Positions 47,454 through 56,297 of a DNA stretch of 64,000 bases are shown one piece after another. The position numbers and the translations under genes were made by a program. Below the pieces are notes generated by a model, which was not told the DNA's origin, searched no databases, and worked only from the letters and a program-made list of their open reading frames with translations. Each line of letters starts with the position of its first letter. The stretch's first letter is position 1. Source of the stretch: Paenibacillus endoradicis (lineage in GTDB: Bacteria > Bacillota > Bacilli > Paenibacillales > Paenibacillaceae); assembly GCF_024721975.1 (NCBI RefSeq), contig NZ_JANQBB010000005.1, forward strand, positions 372,001 through 436,000, in the 5' to 3' direction.

Positions 47454-48398
47454 TTACTCGGATATTGAGCCATCTTCGTTTACAGTGTATATGTCCACGA
47501 TTTTGTCGTTTTCGTCGTAAACGAATGTTTTAATGTTATTACCTATTTCGTAAATAGCTATACCACCATTGGATGTACTTTCTTGACTATCTGGTTCGCC
47601 ATAAACTTTGATAACGGAACGTAGGGAGTCCCCTAATGAAATATTATTTTTCGCTTCATTTTCCGACTCGTATTCGACTATCGTAATGAGGTTATCCAAT
47701 AGTATTTCTGTTTCTTGTTTTACCCATTCTAAATGTGGTTCGTGTCTTTCTGTAATTAATGTTTTAGTACGTTCTGTAAGGTTGTTATATTCGAGATTAT
47801 CCATGAGATAAATATAAGTTGTTAGCTCCGAATATGACATATTTCCTATTTCGGGCATGTTTTTGTATCTAGTAGTTAATGTAGCGTATGTAACCTCATC
47901 GTAAAGAGAATGAATTTTCTCGCTATATGTATTCTTTGTTTCTGAATCTAACATCTCATAATATTTTAATGAATCTTGATAATCATTGATTGGATTATAA
48001 CCACGCCTTATATCGTATTCTGTATATTCTAAATAGTGTAGAACATATTTTTCTATGATTATTTGCTCCAACGAATAAAATTTTTCTAGTGTAGCTGAAT
48101 CTATAGGAGGGTTATTGTTTTCTATTTCTGATTTGAATGAATTATATGAGTTGAAAGCTTCTTCTATAGGCTTATTGTTAATTAATTGTTCGATGCGATC
48201 AATGCGATCAGATGCTTTGGAATTGGCTTCATCTTGAACAGCTTTATAGATAGCTGCTTCTTTTTGTTGTCTAGCTAATACTTTTTGGTTTTCTTCATTA
48301 ATTACGTTGAAAGCTACTATAAACGAGGCAACAATTGCTGCGACTCCAAGAGTGTACCCAACCCATTTCCAAATCCTCATATGTTGTTTGTTTTCCAC
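47454..48398 (-). CDS. Membrane-anchored protein with SmpA/OmlA-like C-terminus, unknown
   Basis: A 314-residue protein. One N-terminal helix (WVGYTLGVAAIVASFIVAFNV, about residues 10-30), then a long charged helical region (about 35-235) and a C-terminal domain ISLGDSLRSVIKVYGEPDS...IKTFVYDENDKIVDI typical of SmpA/BamE-like folds. GTG at 48398 is chosen: GAGAGAGA lies 6-8 bases upstream and the helix becomes N-terminal. The longer frame to 48593 adds a second hydrophobic stretch without an RBS. Antisense to the island's main direction, so likely cargo. Confidence 0.7.
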   Translation of the reverse strand: MENKQHMRIWKWVGYTLGVAAIVASFIVAFNVINEENQKVLARQQKEAAIYKAVQDEANSKASDRIDRIEQLINNKPIEEAFNSYNSFKSEIENNNPPIDSATLEKFYSLEQIIIEKYVLHYLEYTEYDIRRGYNPINDYQDSLKYYEMLDSETKNTYSEKIHSLYDEVTYATLTTRYKNMPEIGNMSYSELTTYIYLMDNLEYNNLTERTKTLITERHEPHLEWVKQETEILLDNLITIVEYESENEAKNNISLGDSLRSVIKVYGEPDSQESTSNGGIAIYEIGNNIKTFVYDENDKIVDIYTVNEDGSISE

Positions 48399-48822
48399 AA
48401 TTAATCTCTCTCTTTCATGTTGTGTTTTTTTGGGATAATATAACAATATAGTTAAGCCTAAAGTATTGTAACATGAATTGGATAAAAAAGAGAACCTAAA
48501 GAATAGTGTATTTTTAATAACTAAATAGTTGAACAAAAGAGAAAAAACGGAATATTGGGTTGCTATATGAAAAACATTTAAGGAGAATGACATTGAAAGA
48601 AAAATGAATCTAAAAAGAATTATGTTTGCAAAATGGGAGACACAATATGACCTAGGTGGGATTTATTGTGGATGAAGATGAAAATAGAGTTATATTTTAC
48701 AGACAGGTATCAAATATCAACATTTACCTTTAAGAGCCAAACGTTTAAAAGTCTTTAATGTTTATGTGTAGCCAAAAACGTAGAATTACCTCCCTAACAA
48801 TCACTATATGAAGTGAACCACT
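48399..48822. other. Non-coding gap left of the HTH gene
   Basis: About 420 bases with no supported gene. It contains GTTTAAAAGTCTT at 48743-48755, a 13-base match to the resolvase leader at 59141-59153. Short frames here lack RBS support. Confidence 0.4.
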
Positions 48823-48851
48823 CTCCGAGAAATACTCGGAGGGTTTTATTT
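48823..48851 (+). terminator. Terminator-like hairpin before the HTH gene
   Basis: CTCTCCGAG-AAATA-CTCGGAGGG followed by TTTTATTTTT. It may end a leader transcript or attenuate the operon at 48902. Confidence 0.75.
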
Positions 48852-48901
48852 TTGATGATAACATCACAGGTTCATTAATTCACGAAGGAGAGATGATAAG
48901 A

Positions 48902-49081
48902 ATGAATGACAAGGAATTACGTGAACGATTATTTGGTTTACAGAAGAAATATGGAACACCAACGGTTTTCATTGCAACAAAATGTGGGGTTTCAAGGGAG
49001 CATTTGAGCAGATGGCTGCACGATGAGTCATATGTAATATCCAATGAATTAAAGAGTAAACTCTGCCATTTTACAACTTAA
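48902..49081 (+). CDS. Small helix-turn-helix protein
   Basis: A 59-residue protein with a Cro/CI-like HTH: LFGLQKKYGTPTVFIATKCGVSREHLSRWLHDESYVI. ATG at 48902 lies 10 bases after AAGGAGAG; the ATG at 48893 abuts the RBS. A gene of this size at the head of an integrative element's replication operon is usually a regulator or excision control protein. A terminator follows at 49099. Confidence 0.7.
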   Translation: MNDKELRERLFGLQKKYGTPTVFIATKCGVSREHLSRWLHDESYVISNELKSKLCHFTT

Positions 49082-49098
49082 TAGAACTCAACAAATCA

Positions 49099-49128
49099 AC
49101 CCCATTCATTAAGTGAGTGGGGTTTTTA
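49099..49128 (+). terminator. Terminator after the HTH gene
   Basis: ACCCCATTCA / TGAGTGGGGT followed by TTTTAATTTT. Confidence 0.75.
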
Positions 49129-49150
49129 ATTTTAAAGGGAGATGACGAAA

Positions 49151-51016
49151 ATGAAATTGTTACTAGACACACAAACTTATACTCAGAAACCACAAGGTTC
49201 GGAGATTGGTAAAATAAACAATCGGATAGCTGATTGTGAAAGAGAAATTACGTTGGATGAACTAGCAATTGAAATCACGAAAGGTAAAACTTTTGTTCCA
49301 GCAACATTAAAACAGATAAGTGGGGAAAGAAAGAGACAAAAAAGGAACTGGCAGAGTCAACAGATAATAGCACTAGATATTGACGAGGGATTGTCATTAG
49401 AAGAAGCCCTAGAAAATCAATTTATAAAAGAACATGCTTCATTTCTATATACAACATTTTCCCATACAACGGATAAACATAAATTTAGAATAGTATTTGC
49501 ATTGGATAAGCCTATATACGAATATAGCCATTTTGAAAGTATTTAGCTATATCTCTATAAAAAACTTCCCCAAGCAGATACAGCTTGTAAAGATGGAGTA
49601 CGCCTTTTCTTCGGTGGAAGAGAGTTGCATACAATTGATTTTTGTAATCGCCTTAAAGTAGATGAGATAGTCCCTTCTAAAAAGGGTTTTGAAGCGGACA
49701 TAGAGTTAATATATAATATGTCTGCTTCGAAACCCCAATCATTAATACCTAGTCATTTATCAAACAAACTGCAAACAGAATATGGTAGAAATAAACATAG
49801 TTCAAACTTCAATGATATCAACAGTAAGAACATTAGTTCACTTCAAACTAAGCTACAGCCAAAACACATTGAATTGTTCAATATGAACGAAGTACATGAC
49901 TATCTAAAGAAGCAGGATTTACGAAAGTTTTTAGGCGTTCCAAACAGCGGGAATTTTTTTGATATTTTCCATGATGAATTGAGTCCAAGTTCTAGCATAT
50001 TCATATCTAATCAAAATAACGGACATAATTTGTATAAATGCCATAGTTCAAGTCACCGATTTCTCGGGACAATAATTCAAATAACCGAACGACTCCTTAG
50101 ATGTAGCAATGTTGAAGCGGAAGATTTCTTAATGCAAGTGTACGATATTAAACTCGTAGAAACAGAACTACAAAAACAAATGAAAAAAACACTGGATGCG
50201 AACAAACGTTTGCTAATGTCTCCTGAACTAGAGAAACTTTACCCCTTTTTTTACAAAGTAATTAACCCATTTAGGGATGATTTGTATATTTTATTTGATT
50301 TCATTAAAGAGTACTTACCCTCTGGGGATGACCCTGAAATTATGTTTTATCACTCACTGAGGACTATTGCTAAATACCTAAAGATATCTCATGATGCGAC
50401 AAATCGAAGAATAGGCTTATTTGTATTACTTGAACTAATTCTAAAATACGATGAAGAAAATATTCCAGAGGAATTGGTGCAGAGATTCTCAGAATGGAAG
50501 AAACAAAAATCCCACAAGTATAGTAACTCTGTCTATAAAATCCCTAATTACTCTTATGATTTATTGAACATTATTGATTTGAAATGTAAAAAATACATAG
50601 AAAATGGCATGACTTTAAAAACAATCAGTTATGAGGGAGTATTTAGGAATTTTGGGCGTGAAGAAGCCAATAGAGTATTTCCACAAGACAAAAATAAGGA
50701 AATCAATGAATTAAACGAACAAGTGTCTCGAATATTAGAGAAAACCCTGCTAAGTTTAATTCAAATGAATGGATTCACAACAGAAAAACAGGTTTTAGGT
50801 GAAGTTAAACTTTACTTCAAGGGTCAACAGCAATACAAATTAGAACAACTAAAGCGATGCTTAGGCGAGATAATCGAAAATTACTGTCTTTGCAGAGTTC
50901 GATTAGATAAAGTTTTAAAAGAAAAATTAGTCTTTCAAGGAAATGGCTACCCATTCGTTATAATGTTTGAAGAGGATTTAAACGCCATGAAAGAGGACCT
51001 AGAAAAAAGCGCATAA
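49151..51016 (+). pseudogene. Primase-like replication protein interrupted by one in-frame TAG
   Basis: Two halves (49151-49546 and onward to 51016) lie in the same frame, separated only by TAG at 49544-49546. Read through, the product is about 621 residues. The N-terminal half has AEP-primase-like features (QIIALDIDEGLSLEEAL, TTFSHTTDKHKFRIVFALD, and after the stop CKDGVRLFFGGRE). The middle resembles a CHC2-like primase zinc region (NLYKCHSSSHRFLGTI). The C-terminal half is helical and unassigned. RBS AAGGGAG precedes 49151. Either a recent nonsense mutation or a suppressed stop. Confidence 0.65.
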
Positions 51017-51044
51017 TCACTTTTATGAAAACCAAATAAAGTAT

Positions 51045-51072
51045 TGACATAGAATGTGTAATGCTGTAAAAT
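51045..51072 (+). promoter_or_regulatory. Promoter of the small unit at 51079-51258
   Basis: TTGACA at 51045-51050, a 16-base spacer and TAAAAT at 51067-51072, within TGCTGTAAAAT. Close to sigma-A consensus. Confidence 0.7.
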
Positions 51073-51081
51073 TATTTCCCG

Positions 51082-51105
51082 ATTTTATCAAATGTGTGAT
51101 AAAAT
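51082..51105 (+). promoter_or_regulatory. Perfect inverted repeat just past the promoter
   Basis: ATTTTATCA-AATGTG-TGATAAAAT, 9-bp perfect arms, starting 9 bases after the -10. It fits an operator at the transcription start or the first hairpin of a short RNA. Confidence 0.7.
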
Positions 51106-51138
51106 TACTTGTAAATAGCAGTGGAGTTGGAGGGCATA

Positions 51139-51237
51139 ATGAAAACACAATCATTTAATAATTATAAGGATTGCGAATCCTTATCCTTAACAAACAAAAA
51201 TTATAGTGATTTTTTTGAAAAGCAGAGTGGCTACTAA
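51139..51237 (+). CDS. Putative 32-residue peptide in a self-contained transcript
   Basis: The ATG follows TTGGAGGG by 5 bases. The peptide is hydrophilic with one cysteine (MKTQSFNNYKDCESL...SDFFEKQSGY). Its 5' half contains a perfect 9-bp-arm hairpin (51164-51184), and its last codons lie inside the terminator stem. It could be a real small peptide, a leader peptide, or an accidental frame in a structured RNA. Its start MKTxS resembles that of the next gene (MKTTS). Confidence 0.45.
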   Translation: MKTQSFNNYKDCESLSLTNKNYSDFFEKQSGY

Positions 51238-51258
51238 GCTACTCTGCTTTTTTATTTT
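51221..51258 (+). terminator. Strong terminator of the small unit
   Basis: AGCAGAGTGGCT-ACTA-AGCTACTCTGCT (12 pairs, one G-T) followed by TTTTTATTTT. Confidence 0.88.
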
Positions 51259-51370
51259 GAAAAATTGGGGTTGTACTTTCTTTGGTACTTTAAGGGAGGT
51301 GGTTCGAATGTAACTTGTTGCATCAAAACGATGTAGTAACATAATTTAATCAGAGAGGATTGGGGTTAAA

Positions 51371-51865
51371 ATGAAAACCACAAGTTTAATAGAAAACAAG
51401 GGTGATAACTTCCCTGTTAGTGAGAATCATATATTTATTGGAGTAATCTCATCTTCACCCACTGTTGGAAAAATGTTTGCTAAGAGAACGGAGTATTTGT
51501 CGGTAGTAAAGGAAGTTAAGAAAGTAGTTGGAAGTCTGGCAATGCTTAATGAAAGCAAAAAATCTACTGTTATCATACCTTTAAAGGGAAATATTGCGGT
51601 CGACATAGTTGAAAGGGAAGATTGTATTTTCTTAAACGTCTGTTTTAATGGAAAAACAAATAATGTTGGATTCGCGGGGTTAACCGATACAAAGGGAATT
51701 GGGTATAAGAAGTTTTTGGGGAAATATAAGAAACAAATTCCGATTATGCTTATACTGCATTGTAATGAGACCCATGAAGAGACTCTGATTTTTTTGAGGG
51801 AAGAAAATTCGTTTGTGAATCTTAAAGAAACAATAAGTGACATGTCACTTACTAATGAAGAGTAA
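51371..51865 (+). CDS. Hypothetical protein, first of a three-gene cluster
   Basis: A 164-residue soluble protein with a beta-rich profile (HIFIGVISSSPTVGKMFAKRTEY, KSTVIIPLKGNIAVDIVEREDCIFLNVCF, PIMLILHCNETHEETLIFL). RBS GAGAGGATTGGGG. No family recognised. It is followed after 40 bases by a YgiT-type zinc-finger protein, so a paired function is possible, but it has no visible toxin motif. Confidence 0.6.
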   Translation: MKTTSLIENKGDNFPVSENHIFIGVISSSPTVGKMFAKRTEYLSVVKEVKKVVGSLAMLNESKKSTVIIPLKGNIAVDIVEREDCIFLNVCFNGKTNNVGFAGLTDTKGIGYKKFLGKYKKQIPIMLILHCNETHEETLIFLREENSFVNLKETISDMSLTNEE

Positions 51866-51905
51866 ATAGAATCGATATTTTATTTACTATCTAAGGAGTA
51901 GGAGC

Positions 51906-52283
51906 ATGATGGGGAATAAAGATAACAGGGATGAAAATGTTCCAGATTCCTTTGAGGGCAAGACTCTTGAAGAATTATGGGCAATGGTATATGGAGAGAA
52001 AGAATTAGAAGAACGGAAAGTATTACGTCAGAGGAGGATGTTAAAGTCGGATTACGGAGAAGGAGAGAGTAATTTAATCTCCTGTCCTTCTTGTGATAGT
52101 GATGATGTTCCGAATGCTGATATAGATTTTCCTCTAGCGACACGAAACAATAAAATAAGAAGCATCAAAATTAGGGGGGCAAAATGTTCTAGTTGCGGTG
52201 AGGAATACATTAATGGTCGAGAAGTGAGAGCAATTGAAAAGGTTTTAGAGCTGTTCGAGGAATTATTTCCTGAGAAGTTGTAG
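51906..52283 (+). CDS. YgiT-type (MqsA N-terminal-like) zinc-finger protein
   Basis: A 125-residue protein. Residues 1-50 are charged and helical. Residues 58-107 form a zinc ribbon with C60-x2-C63 and C94-x2-C97 (LISCPSCDSDDVPN ... GAKCSSCGEEYINGREV), the pattern of MqsA/YgiT antitoxin zinc domains. No HTH domain follows, unlike full MqsA. RBS AAGGAG 7 bases before the ATG. The stop is followed closely by the coiled-coil gene. Known relatives act as antitoxins or small regulators, but the partner here is not a recognised MqsR. Confidence 0.65.
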   Translation: MMGNKDNRDENVPDSFEGKTLEELWAMVYGEKELEERKVLRQRRMLKSDYGEGESNLISCPSCDSDDVPNADIDFPLATRNNKIRSIKIRGAKCSSCGEEYINGREVRAIEKVLELFEELFPEKL

Positions 52284-52306
52284 GCATGAGAAGTGAGGGA
52301 TGTATG

Positions 52307-52615
52307 ATGAGCCAAACTAATGATCTTGAAGAGAAGATTGATATGATTATTACCAGCATGGATGCTATGAATGACACAATAGTTTGTACCATGTCAAGAT
52401 GTGAAGAGCGACTTAAAGCAATAGAAAAATTGATGTGGAAGATCGAGAGAAAGTTGATAGAACAAGACAAGATACTTGATTTGTTAACGAGAAATGAATT
52501 AATCGATCAGTTGGTGAAAAGGGAAATTAATATAGATCGGATTAAACCCTTACACTTACAATCAGAAATATACAGAAAGCAGACAGCAGAAGCGATGATG
52601 GATGAGGATGATTAA
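52307..52615 (+). CDS. Small coiled-coil protein
   Basis: A 102-residue, largely helical protein with heptad pattern (DLEEKIDMIITSMDAMNDTIVC, CEERLKAIEKLMWKIERKLIEQDKILDLL). ATG at 52307 suits GTGAGGGA; ATG at 52304 or 52286 are in-frame alternatives. Third gene of the 51371 cluster, with a terminator at 52630. No function assigned. Coiled-coil proteins of this size in phage-like modules are often scaffolds or chaperones. Confidence 0.6.
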   Translation: MSQTNDLEEKIDMIITSMDAMNDTIVCTMSRCEERLKAIEKLMWKIERKLIEQDKILDLLTRNELIDQLVKREINIDRIKPLHLQSEIYRKQTAEAMMDEDD

Positions 52616-52629
52616 ATAAATTTCTTGTT

Positions 52630-52672
52630 AAAGCCTTTGAGCAGATTATTGCTTCTAGGCTTTTCTTTTTTC
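52630..52672 (+). terminator. Terminator after the coiled-coil gene
   Basis: AAAGCCT...AGAAGC paired with GCTTCT...AGGCTTT, followed by TCTTTTTTC. Confidence 0.75.
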
Positions 52673-52701
52673 TTCGAAAATTAACTAAAGGAGTGTGATT
52701 A

Positions 52702-55700
52702 TTGGTGAGCAATGCTACGATAATTCAGACTAATGACAATATATTTATAGGTTCCGATACTGCTACATCAACAACTATAGGCGATCAGTTATATAGAATA
52801 GATACAAGAGCGACCAAGTTATATCAAATTGATAACTTGGTTTTGTTTTGTTCTGGAAACCTGAACTATTGCTATAGATTAGTTGACGAGTTCTTGTTGC
52901 AAGAGGTTAGAGACGTAAAAACCATCAAGAAGTTGTTGATGGAAAGCCATAATGGAGAAGATGTAGAGGTTGTTATATGCGAGGTAAAAGATAAAAAAAC
53001 ATTTGTGTATCAACTATCTCCTTATAACGACTTTGAAATTATATGTTTTACAGATATTCCAATCGGGGGAGTAAATGTTGTAACAGCAGGGATTAAAACG
53101 AAAGAGTCTCATAACCTTGCATACGACAATTTACTTAACAGAAAGAATGTTTCCGATGTATATAAAACGATATTTGATGATATCTCATATGAAGGAATTG
53201 GTGGTACTTTAACTGTGTACAGACTTAATGAAAACGGAGTGAGTAAGTATCTGACTCATGAGATTAAGGAGAAGATAGATTTGAAATTTCTTACACTAAG
53301 TGCTGTATTAAATCAATTCCAAAAGAATCTGATAGTGGGAGAGCGCATCTATGGAAAAATCTTTATGGGTGTCAACTTGGCTCTCGAAGATGAAGATGGC
53401 GTATTGAAGTTCCAAGGCTCTAAAGGTGAAATATTTGACCGCAACGGAAGGCTTGTAATGAAGCTAGGTTTAGTTGAAGAGAATCCTGATAGATTTGGTC
53501 TATGGTCATTTAATGACACTACTAGAGTTAAAATGGACAGCATAGAAGGCTTCGTGATCGACAGAGCGACAACTGACACAACTAATCATTCTGATGGATG
53601 GGAGAAGCTTATGTGGGCTGACCCGAAAGATGGAACATTATACACTAAAGGTTTGATTGCCGAGAACATTAAGATAGTTAATAAGATTGGCGATGTGATT
53701 CTTGATGCTGAAAATGGCTACTTCAATATCGGAGACTTCGATAACATTGTTATGGATAATAAGTTTACTTCATTAGAGAAGATGCAATTCATTACTGAAC
53801 TGTACAAGATTAATTCTGGTTATCACAGAACGCTTGAACAAGCAGAAGAGTATAAGAAGTCACAGCGTGATGATGTGTTCGATATGGAAGCACAATTCTT
53901 CACGAAGTCACCAAGTACAATTGATCTATACTCAACACAGCCGCTTACTGATGCTTACTTTGCGTTAATGACTTATATCGCTCAATATATTGATGTTGTA
54001 TCGGCAGACCCATTAGATATCAATGTAAACTCTCCTATGACAGACAGGACAGATGAGATTCCTGATCGTGCAGAGTTCATTTTGAAATTCAAGAACTACT
54101 ACGATGCAGAGATGAATCTTAGTAATAAAATAGAAGACGCTCAGTTCTATTCTGGTCTTAACATGGGGCAATATTACAATAACGTAGTTATTGGTCAATA
54201 TGGTTTCATTGCTCTACGTAATGATGGCAAGTACCGCTCAGTGTTGAATGCTACGAATGGTTTAGCATTACAAAAGTGGGAGAAGAACGCATGGGTCAAT
54301 AAGGTATATGCTTCTATTGGAAACTCTTCATATGAAGATGGAACATTGATTGCAGAAGATTTAGTTGCTAAACGCTTGCGTATCGAGACTAAACTTGGCG
54401 ATGTGTTGCTTGATGCAGACGCATTAAACTTTGACTTCTCTGTACTTAAATCTATCATATTAGATGATGTAATTATGTCACCAGAAAAGATAACATTAGC
54501 CAATCAAATTAAGATCATCACAAAACAATATGTCGCCCTAAAAGAGCAAATTACCAAATACGCAACGGTTATTTATAGTGAAAGAGACTCTTCTTACTAT
54601 GGTCTTGATACAGCTAAAACAGAGTTAGAAAAACTAGGAACTGAACTTGTTACCACGTATGACGCATTGACTAGCTATATGGCTCCTGTGTTTGTCGATA
54701 TGAACGCAACAACACATATCATCAATGACCTGAAATCCACTAGACTTATCTTCCATACTAAATGGGAGGACTTCTACAAAGCATATGAGGGTGGCAGAGC
54801 GAAGCTTGCTGACTTCTTAGAGAAGTCTTCGTTGCAGTTAGGTCGTAACTACAACAATACTGTTATTGATGCTTTGAATGGCATTGTGGTCACTAGAGGT
54901 GACGTTATGCAAAGAGCGATCATGAATGGTAATAATAATGGTGGTTTCAGACTTCAAAAAAATACTAACACAGCACAGTCACCAGTATGGGTTGATAAGT
55001 TCTATGCTGATTATGAAGGTAATTTATATGCCGAGGAACTACGTGCAATCAGATTGAGAATCTTGTCTGGTGATGGTGACATGCTTATTGATGGGGACGC
55101 TAAGAAGTTCTATCTTAATAAGTTTGATCTTATTGGTGCAGGACTTATTACATCTGAGCATATTATCACTAACACTATTACAGCAGACGATGGATATATT
55201 GCCGACTTAACAGTAAATCACTTGAAAACAATAGCGAAAGATGGAGAAGAAGGAGAGTATGTAGACTACATTGATATCAAAGATAATGAAGCGAGATGGA
55301 TTACTGGTAAGATTGTTACAAAGATTCCTGCAAAAGACTCTAGGGGTAATGATCTCTATTGGAAGGATTCAAGTAAAAAATACTTAACTACTGATGTAAC
55401 TCCTTACATTGCCTATGACTATGGAAAATTAGAAGAAACAGATAAGTTAAAGTTTGCTTTCGAGGATTCTGGTCAAGCTTCGTATCCGTATAGTGTTTGG
55501 GGAGCAGGAGACGGTATTAAAAAGAATACTGGAATAGAATATGCGGATAGTGCAAGAGGGTATCTTTACAAAACCTCGGATGCTTTTCACTTTAGATATA
55601 ATGCAAGTAACTCAGGGGACTTACGAGAGATCAAGTTACAGGATGACGGGATTGCAATTCATTCGAAAAATAAGCCTATTAAGATATCAGGTAAAGAAGT

Positions 55701-55917
55701 TACTATAAAATCTATAGACGGCTCAATTCAACTCGTTCATAACTCAGGGACACATATTAAGATAGATTCGACAGGGGATAATATTCAACTTCAACTCTAT
55801 AATGGTAGCGTTGTTGAGATGAATAACTCGGGATTAAACGTAGAGATAAATGGAAATATAGATATAGCTGCAACTGGAAGTATTAAACTCACAGGTTCAA
55901 GGATTGATTTGAACTAA
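52702..55917 (+). CDS. Large phage-tail-like protein with proteasome/Ntn-like N-terminus and three repeats
   Basis: A 1071-residue protein without signal or membrane segments. Residues about 3-180 resemble an HslV/proteasome (Ntn) fold: TIIQTNDNIFIGSDTATST, KLYQIDNLVLFCSGNLNYC, GGVNVVTAGIKTKES. No N-terminal Thr/Ser/Cys is generated, so peptidase activity is doubtful. Then three related units spaced about 230 residues, each with a core like KIGDVILDAENGYFNI (about 328), KLGDVLLDADALNFDF (about 563) and GDGDMLIDGDAKKFYL (about 788). The C-terminus (from about 960) is beta-helical. The layout resembles siphophage minor structural/tail-fibre proteins. RBS AAAGGAGTG, TTG start. No capsid, portal or terminase gene is nearby. 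Confidence 0.75.
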   Translation: MVSNATIIQTNDNIFIGSDTATSTTIGDQLYRIDTRATKLYQIDNLVLFCSGNLNYCYRLVDEFLLQEVRDVKTIKKLLMESHNGEDVEVVICEVKDKKTFVYQLSPYNDFEIICFTDIPIGGVNVVTAGIKTKESHNLAYDNLLNRKNVSDVYKTIFDDISYEGIGGTLTVYRLNENGVSKYLTHEIKEKIDLKFLTLSAVLNQFQKNLIVGERIYGKIFMGVNLALEDEDGVLKFQGSKGEIFDRNGRLVMKLGLVEENPDRFGLWSFNDTTRVKMDSIEGFVIDRATTDTTNHSDGWEKLMWADPKDGTLYTKGLIAENIKIVNKIGDVILDAENGYFNIGDFDNIVMDNKFTSLEKMQFITELYKINSGYHRTLEQAEEYKKSQRDDVFDMEAQFFTKSPSTIDLYSTQPLTDAYFALMTYIAQYIDVVSADPLDINVNSPMTDRTDEIPDRAEFILKFKNYYDAEMNLSNKIEDAQFYSGLNMGQYYNNVVIGQYGFIALRNDGKYRSVLNATNGLALQKWEKNAWVNKVYASIGNSSYEDGTLIAEDLVAKRLRIETKLGDVLLDADALNFDFSVLKSIILDDVIMSPEKITLANQIKIITKQYVALKEQITKYATVIYSERDSSYYGLDTAKTELEKLGTELVTTYDALTSYMAPVFVDMNATTHIINDLKSTRLIFHTKWEDFYKAYEGGRAKLADFLEKSSLQLGRNYNNTVIDALNGIVVTRGDVMQRAIMNGNNNGGFRLQKNTNTAQSPVWVDKFYADYEGNLYAEELRAIRLRILSGDGDMLIDGDAKKFYLNKFDLIGAGLITSEHIITNTITADDGYIADLTVNHLKTIAKDGEEGEYVDYIDIKDNEARWITGKIVTKIPAKDSRGNDLYWKDSSKKYLTTDVTPYIAYDYGKLEETDKLKFAFEDSGQASYPYSVWGAGDGIKKNTGIEYADSARGYLYKTSDAFHFRYNASNSGDLREIKLQDDGIAIHSKNKPIKISGKEVTIKSIDGSIQLVHNSGTHIKIDSTGDNIQLQLYNGSVVEMNNSGLNVEINGNIDIAATGSIKLTGSRIDLN

Positions 55918-56210
55918 ATCTGGTAGCAGAAGGAAAGAGCAGCCATATTCACTGAATACGAACGATTAAGGATTATAGAATTGGGGTAAAAAGTTATCAT
56001 TTTTAAAAACCGCTCTGCTACGCCCTCATTTAATAATAATCTTATATCTTATATTTTTTTATATATTATATATTATTAAATAAGAGTGGAGCTGAACGGT
56101 TTTTAAGATTCTGATACTTAGTCTAACTTAACATTCATAGCCAATTAATACTGTAACGAGATAGTAGAATAAGTGGTGTTATAAGCACTAATTTAATTAT
56201 AAGGGAGTAA
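55918..56210. other. AT-rich non-coding segment with large cruciform
   Basis: Left arm 56000-56039 and right arm 56071-56107 are imperfect inverted repeats (AAAAACCGCTCTGCT...CTCATTTAATAATA against TATTATTAAATAAGAG...AGCTGAACGGTTTTT). The loop is nearly pure A/T. Its position upstream of a replication-protein-like gene suggests an origin or oriT-type structure. No gene is seen. Confidence 0.6.
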
Positions 56211-56294
56211 ATGAATATAGAAACTGCATTGACCAACCAATTAAAGAGTTGGTCTTTTTTTATACCCAAAAATGATACTACGTGGAGTGATTGA
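56211..56294 (+). CDS. Possible 27-residue leader peptide overlapping a terminator
   Basis: The ATG follows AAGGGAG by 3 bases. The frame MNIETALTNQLKSWSF...TTWSD ends 3 bases before the next ORF and is read through the hairpin at 56231-56254. It could be an attenuation leader or chance. Confidence 0.3.
   Translation: MNIETALTNQLKSWSFFIPKNDTTWSD
56231..56262 (+). terminator. Terminator/attenuator upstream of the DUF5659-like gene
   Basis: GACCAAC / GTTGGTC with a 10-base loop, followed by TTTTTTTATA. Confidence 0.75.
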
Positions 56295-56297
56295 GAA

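Noticed and set aside
48399..48593. N-terminal extension of the 47454 gene to 48593
   Set aside because: No RBS at the distal start, and the GTG at 48398 has GAGAGAGA upstream and leaves a normal N-terminal anchor helix.
51311..51316. ATG-TAA minimal ORF after GGGAGGTGG near 51308
   Set aside because: A start followed at once by a stop is probably chance; there is no other support for regulation.
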